From RUG12783 sp946409545 (GTDB taxonomy: Bacteria; Bacillota_I; Bacilli_A; RF39; UBA660), in assembly GCA_946409545.1 (NCBI GenBank), contig CAMJWT010000019.1, positions 1 to 32,661 of the forward strand: a DNA stretch of 32,661 nt. The letters run 5' to 3'. The translations under genes and the position numbers were made by a program. Of the stretch, positions 29,873 through 32,661 are shown one piece after another. Position 1 is the first letter of the stretch; every line of letters begins with the position of its first letter. The notes beneath the pieces were generated by a model. It searched no databases. It was not told the DNA's origin and worked only from the letters and a program-made list of their open reading frames with translations.

Positions 29873-31924
29873 ATGGTTAGAATTTTAGGAATAATTATGG
29901 CTTTTTGCTATAAGTTATTTAGTAATTATGGAATTGCAATTATTTTATTTACTTTAATTAGTAAAATAGTTTTATTACCCCTTTCAATATGGGTACAAAG
30001 AAACTCAATTAAAATGGTAAAAATGCAACCAATGATTAATAAAATTAAAATTAAATTCTTTGGAGATAAAGATAAAATATCTGATGAAACATCAGAACTA
30101 TATAAAAAGGAGAAATATAATGCTTTTGCATCATTAATTCCTTTGTTTATTCAAATAGCCCTTTTAATGGGACTTGTAGAAGTAATTAATCATCCACTTG
30201 ATTATATTGTTAAATTTAATGAAAAATCAATTAGTAATTCTGTTGAAGTTATGATGAAGGAACATCCTGAAGTAGATAAAGATTCATCATCAAAACAATT
30301 AGTAGTAGTAAATGATATTAAAACTAATAAAGTTGATTATAGTAGTGTTTTATCAAAAGAAGAAATAAATGATGTTAAAAAACTAAATATGAAATTCTTA
30401 GGAATTGATTTAAGTTGGGTAGCTGTTCAAAAGAAGGGAATAGCATGGATTATTCCTTTAATCGCAGGACTTAGTTCATTAATTTTATGTATTGGTCAAA
30501 ATATGATGAATGTTCTTCAAAAAGAGCAAGGAGCAGCTAATAAATATGGTATGCTAGTTTTATCAGTAGGATTATCAGTCTACTTAGGTATGTTTGTACC
30601 AGCTGGTGTTGCACTATATTGGACAGCATCAAACTTATTAGCAGTCTTACAACAGTGGTTATTAAATATTTTTATAAATCCCAAAAAATATGTTGATTAT
30701 GAAGAATTAGAGAAAACAAGAATAGAACTTGATGAGATGATGTCATCAACTAAAGTTAAAAGAACTAAAGAACAAATTAAAAAAGAAAAACAAGATTATA
30801 AAAAGTTTTTCTCTATCGTTAATAAACATTTAGTTTTCTATTCAGAATCAAATGGATTTTACAAATATTATAAAGGGGTAATTGATTATATACTAGAAAA
30901 TACTAATATAACTATTCATTATATTACTAGTGACTATAATGATAGTATCTTTGATTTAGAAAAAGAAAATAGTCAAATAAAAGCATATTATATTGGTGAT
31001 CGTAAATTAATTACTTTAATGATGAAATTAGATGCAGATGTTGTTGTTATGACGATGCCAGATTTAGAGACATATCATATAAAGAGAAGTTACTTGAGAA
31101 AAGATATTTGTTATCTTTATTATCCACATGGACAAGGAAGTACTAATTTAACTCTTAGACCTCATGCAACGGATCATTATGATGTTGTTTTTACAACAGG
31201 AAAACATCAACAAGATGAAGAATTGATCTTTAATAAAAAATATAAATTAAATAGAGTTATTTTCCCATTTGGATATCCATTACTTGATGATATGATTGAA
31301 AAATATAATAGTGGTTCTAAAAAAGAAAATAAAAAGAAGACAATTTTAATCGCCCCATCTTGGCAAAAAGATAATATTGTTGATTTATGTTTAGAAGAAA
31401 TATTAGATAATTTAAAGAATGAGAATTATAATATTATTGTTAGACCACATCCACAACATGTAAGACATAAAAAAGAATATTTTGATAAAATGAAAAGTCA
31501 ATATGAGAACTCAAAGAATATTGAAATTCAAACAGACTTTACTAAAACAAGTACCGTTTTTGATGCCGATTTAGTAATAACAGATTGGTCTGATATTGGC
31601 TTTGAATATGCCTTTACAACAAAAAAACCAGTATTATATATTGATACACCAATGAAAATAATGAACCCTAATTATCAAGATATTGATATTGAACCAATAA
31701 ATGTTTGGGCAAGAAATAAAATAGGTAAATCATTAAAAGTTGATGAATTAAATAGAATTAATGAAACAGTTAAAGAACTATTAAAGGATAAAGATAAATA
31801 TAATAAAGCAATAACAAAAGTTGTAAATGAATATGTTTATAACCTTGGAAATAGTTCAGAAGTAGGGGCAAACTATATTATTGATTTAATACAAAAAAAG
31901 ATTAAAGAAAGGAGCAAAAAATAA
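29873..31924 (+). CDS. YidC-type membrane insertase fused to a TagF-like CDP-glycerol glycerophosphotransferase domain
   Basis: A 683-residue fusion. Residues 1-275 are YidC/Oxa1-like: a first helix with NYGIAIILFTLISKIVLLPLS (18-38), a charged hairpin (IKMVKMQPMINKIKIKFFG), NAFASLIPLFIQIALLMGLVEVI (83-105), an extracellular loop, two more helices, and FVPAGVALYWTASNLLAVLQQWL (241-263). The groove arginine of SpoIIIJ-type YidC is a lysine here (Lys31). After a charged linker (about 276-310), residues 311-683 match the CDP-glycerol glycerophosphotransferase family: YYPHGQGSTNL (416-426), FPFGYPLLDDM, ILIAPSW, IIVRPHPQHVR (521-531) and VITDWSDIGFEYAFTTKKPVLYID (568-591). Start ATG 29873 is preceded by GGTGA. 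The stop overlaps the next ATG. Both halves look intact, which argues against a sequencing artefact. Confidence 0.9.
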   Translation: MVRILGIIMAFCYKLFSNYGIAIILFTLISKIVLLPLSIWVQRNSIKMVKMQPMINKIKIKFFGDKDKISDETSELYKKEKYNAFASLIPLFIQIALLMGLVEVINHPLDYIVKFNEKSISNSVEVMMKEHPEVDKDSSSKQLVVVNDIKTNKVDYSSVLSKEEINDVKKLNMKFLGIDLSWVAVQKKGIAWIIPLIAGLSSLILCIGQNMMNVLQKEQGAANKYGMLVLSVGLSVYLGMFVPAGVALYWTASNLLAVLQQWLLNIFINPKKYVDYEELEKTRIELDEMMSSTKVKRTKEQIKKEKQDYKKFFSIVNKHLVFYSESNGFYKYYKGVIDYILENTNITIHYITSDYNDSIFDLEKENSQIKAYYIGDRKLITLMMKLDADVVVMTMPDLETYHIKRSYLRKDICYLYYPHGQGSTNLTLRPHATDHYDVVFTTGKHQQDEELIFNKKYKLNRVIFPFGYPLLDDMIEKYNSGSKKENKKKTILIAPSWQKDNIVDLCLEEILDNLKNENYNIIVRPHPQHVRHKKEYFDKMKSQYENSKNIEIQTDFTKTSTVFDADLVITDWSDIGFEYAFTTKKPVLYIDTPMKIMNPNYQDIDIEPINVWARNKIGKSLKVDELNRINETVKELLKDKDKYNKAITKVVNEYVYNLGNSSEVGANYIIDLIQKKIKERSKK

Positions 31925-32136
31925 TGAATATATTATATATTGACCCATCTGTTATGACATATGCTATTCAAGCTATTGCTGGAATTGTAATCGCTGTTGG
32001 AGCGACTGTTGGAATTCTTTGGCGTAAATCAAAAAAGAAAATAAGCAATAAACTCGGTATTGATGAAAACAAAAATAAAGAAGTTGAATCAGACGAAATT
32101 GTTGTAACAAAAGACAAAAAGAAAAAGAGTAAATAA
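31924..32136 (+). CDS. Small single-pass membrane protein with YIDPSV motif
   Basis: A 70-residue protein: MNILYIDPSVMTYAIQ, one helix (about 11-33, YAIQAIAGIVIAVGATVGILW), then a Lys-rich cytoplasmic tail with an acidic patch. It resembles small 'Y-x-D-P-G/S' membrane proteins that I recall beside sulfatase-fold and glycan genes in many bacteria; their role is not established. Its ATG shares one base with the YidC-TagF stop (TAATG), with AAAGGAG upstream, so the two are coupled. It is probably an accessory of the adjacent transferases. Confidence 0.8.
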   Translation: MNILYIDPSVMTYAIQAIAGIVIAVGATVGILWRKSKKKISNKLGIDENKNKEVESDEIVVTKDKKKKSK

Positions 32137-32156
32137 AGGCGAGCAATCGTCTTTTT
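32135..32156 (+). terminator. Probable weak intrinsic terminator
   Basis: AAAGGCGA, loop GCAA, TCGTCTTT with one G-U, then only five T. Termination may be partial, allowing read-through into the second phosphotransferase gene. Confidence 0.5.
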
Positions 32157-32184
32157 GTCTATGAATATAAGGAGAAAATGTAAA

Positions 32185-32661
32185 ATGAAAAAATATTTAA
32201 AAGAAACATGGTCAGCGTATGTTTTATCTTTTGTCTTTTGTTATATGTTGTTCTTTTATGAACCATTAACAATGTACTTAAGTAACGTATCAGACTTTTG
32301 GTTTGGAATAAATACAATGTTTAATATGACATCACTATTATTTTTATTAGTTTTGCTAATAATGATTATTGGTCTAAATGTTGTTTACTTTTTAAATAGA
32401 AAAAAGGATAAAAAGATATTTAAAATTATTACAATTATTTTATTTGTTGTTTTCTTTTGTAGTTATATCCAAGGTAATTACTTAGTTGGCAATTTGCCTT
32501 TGTTAGATGGTAGTAAAATAATATGGAGTGATTATAAAGTAGATTGGATAATTTCCATAGTACTTTGGATTTTTGTAATTGGATTAGTTATTATTCTAAT
32601 TAAAAAATTAACATTAAATAAAATGATTAAATATACAGGATTTGTAGGTTTGGCAATATTT
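32185..32661 (+). CDS. LTA-synthase-like membrane phosphotransferase (copy 2, partial at window end)
   Basis: An open frame from ATG 32185 to the end of the window (159 codons), with AAGGAGA upstream. It is a close copy of the N-terminal membrane part of the gene at 28188: MKKYLKETWSAY, NVSDFWFGINTMF, then GNYLVGNLPLLDGSK and IIWSDYKVDWIISIVLWI, which are nearly the same in both. Five helices are again expected. The catalytic domain lies beyond the window, so whether it is intact is not known. The two copies flank the YidC-TagF fusion and the small DP-motif protein. Confidence 0.85.
   Translation, partial: MKKYLKETWSAYVLSFVFCYMLFFYEPLTMYLSNVSDFWFGINTMFNMTSLLFLLVLLIMIIGLNVVYFLNRKKDKKIFKIITIILFVVFFCSYIQGNYLVGNLPLLDGSKIIWSDYKVDWIISIVLWIFVIGLVIILIKKLTLNKMIKYTGFVGLAIF

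Overview
The window is low-GC DNA (A+T clearly dominant by eye), with Shine-Dalgarno sites before most genes, many Lys/Glu/Asn-rich proteins, TGA used as a stop (for example at 969-971, 10379-10381 and 29865-29867), short U-tailed terminators and extended -10 promoters. The order rplU-prp-rpmA, an L27 with a cleavable N-terminal extension, a glmS ribozyme, PASTA repeats and LicD/TagF/LTA-synthase-like envelope enzymes all point to a Bacillota (Bacilli) chromosome. I would guess an uncultured, host-associated, RF39-like or Erysipelotrichales-like lineage, but the sequence alone does not prove that. Genes are dense. No tRNA, rRNA, CRISPR array or insertion sequence was seen, and no stretch longer than about 230 bases lacks a gene. 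The longest gap holds the glmS ribozyme.

Layout: 1-667 is the end of the L21-Prp-L27 operon. 666-1658 is a two-gene unit (DUF1292-like protein and an unusually arginine-rich unknown). 1699-5096 is mutS coupled to a small MscS channel. 5099-7173 holds two envelope proteins (an Ig-like surface protein and a five-helix membrane protein). 7184-9136 is glmS under its ribozyme. 9129-11265 holds a TasA/CalY-like exported protein, an orphan AbiEi-like regulator and two related four-cysteine lipoproteins. 11264-13525 (minus strand) is a seven-repeat PASTA protein without a kinase. 13599-16191 holds a glycosyltransferase and a membrane-anchored polysaccharide deacetylase. 16225-25395 is a surface-glycan locus: two sister GT2 enzymes, a TarI/IspD-like cytidylyltransferase, an extended SDR, two LicD proteins, a flippase, a GT4 enzyme and a PssD/PssE (Alg14/Alg13-like) pair. 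25467-28092 holds a remarkable VirD4-like protein and a small acidic protein. 28135 to the right edge is a second envelope module: an LTA-synthase-like phosphotransferase, a YidC insertase fused to a TagF-like domain, a small DP-motif membrane protein and the start of a second LTA-synthase-like gene.

How it fits together (inference): GlmS feeds amino sugars to the envelope. The GT2/GT4/PssDE enzymes and the flippase assemble and export a glycan. The cytidylyltransferase, SDR and LicD proteins probably make a CDP-activated phospho-sugar or polyol and transfer it. The right-hand module carries what look like extracellular and intracellular phosphoglycerol-type transferases tied to a YidC-type membrane insertase. 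The best candidates for something undescribed are the YidC-TagF fusion module at 28188-32661 and the VirD4-like protein at 25467-27845. The latter has degenerate nucleotide-binding motifs, an 18-cysteine metallothionein-like segment and a repetitive coiled-coil tail.
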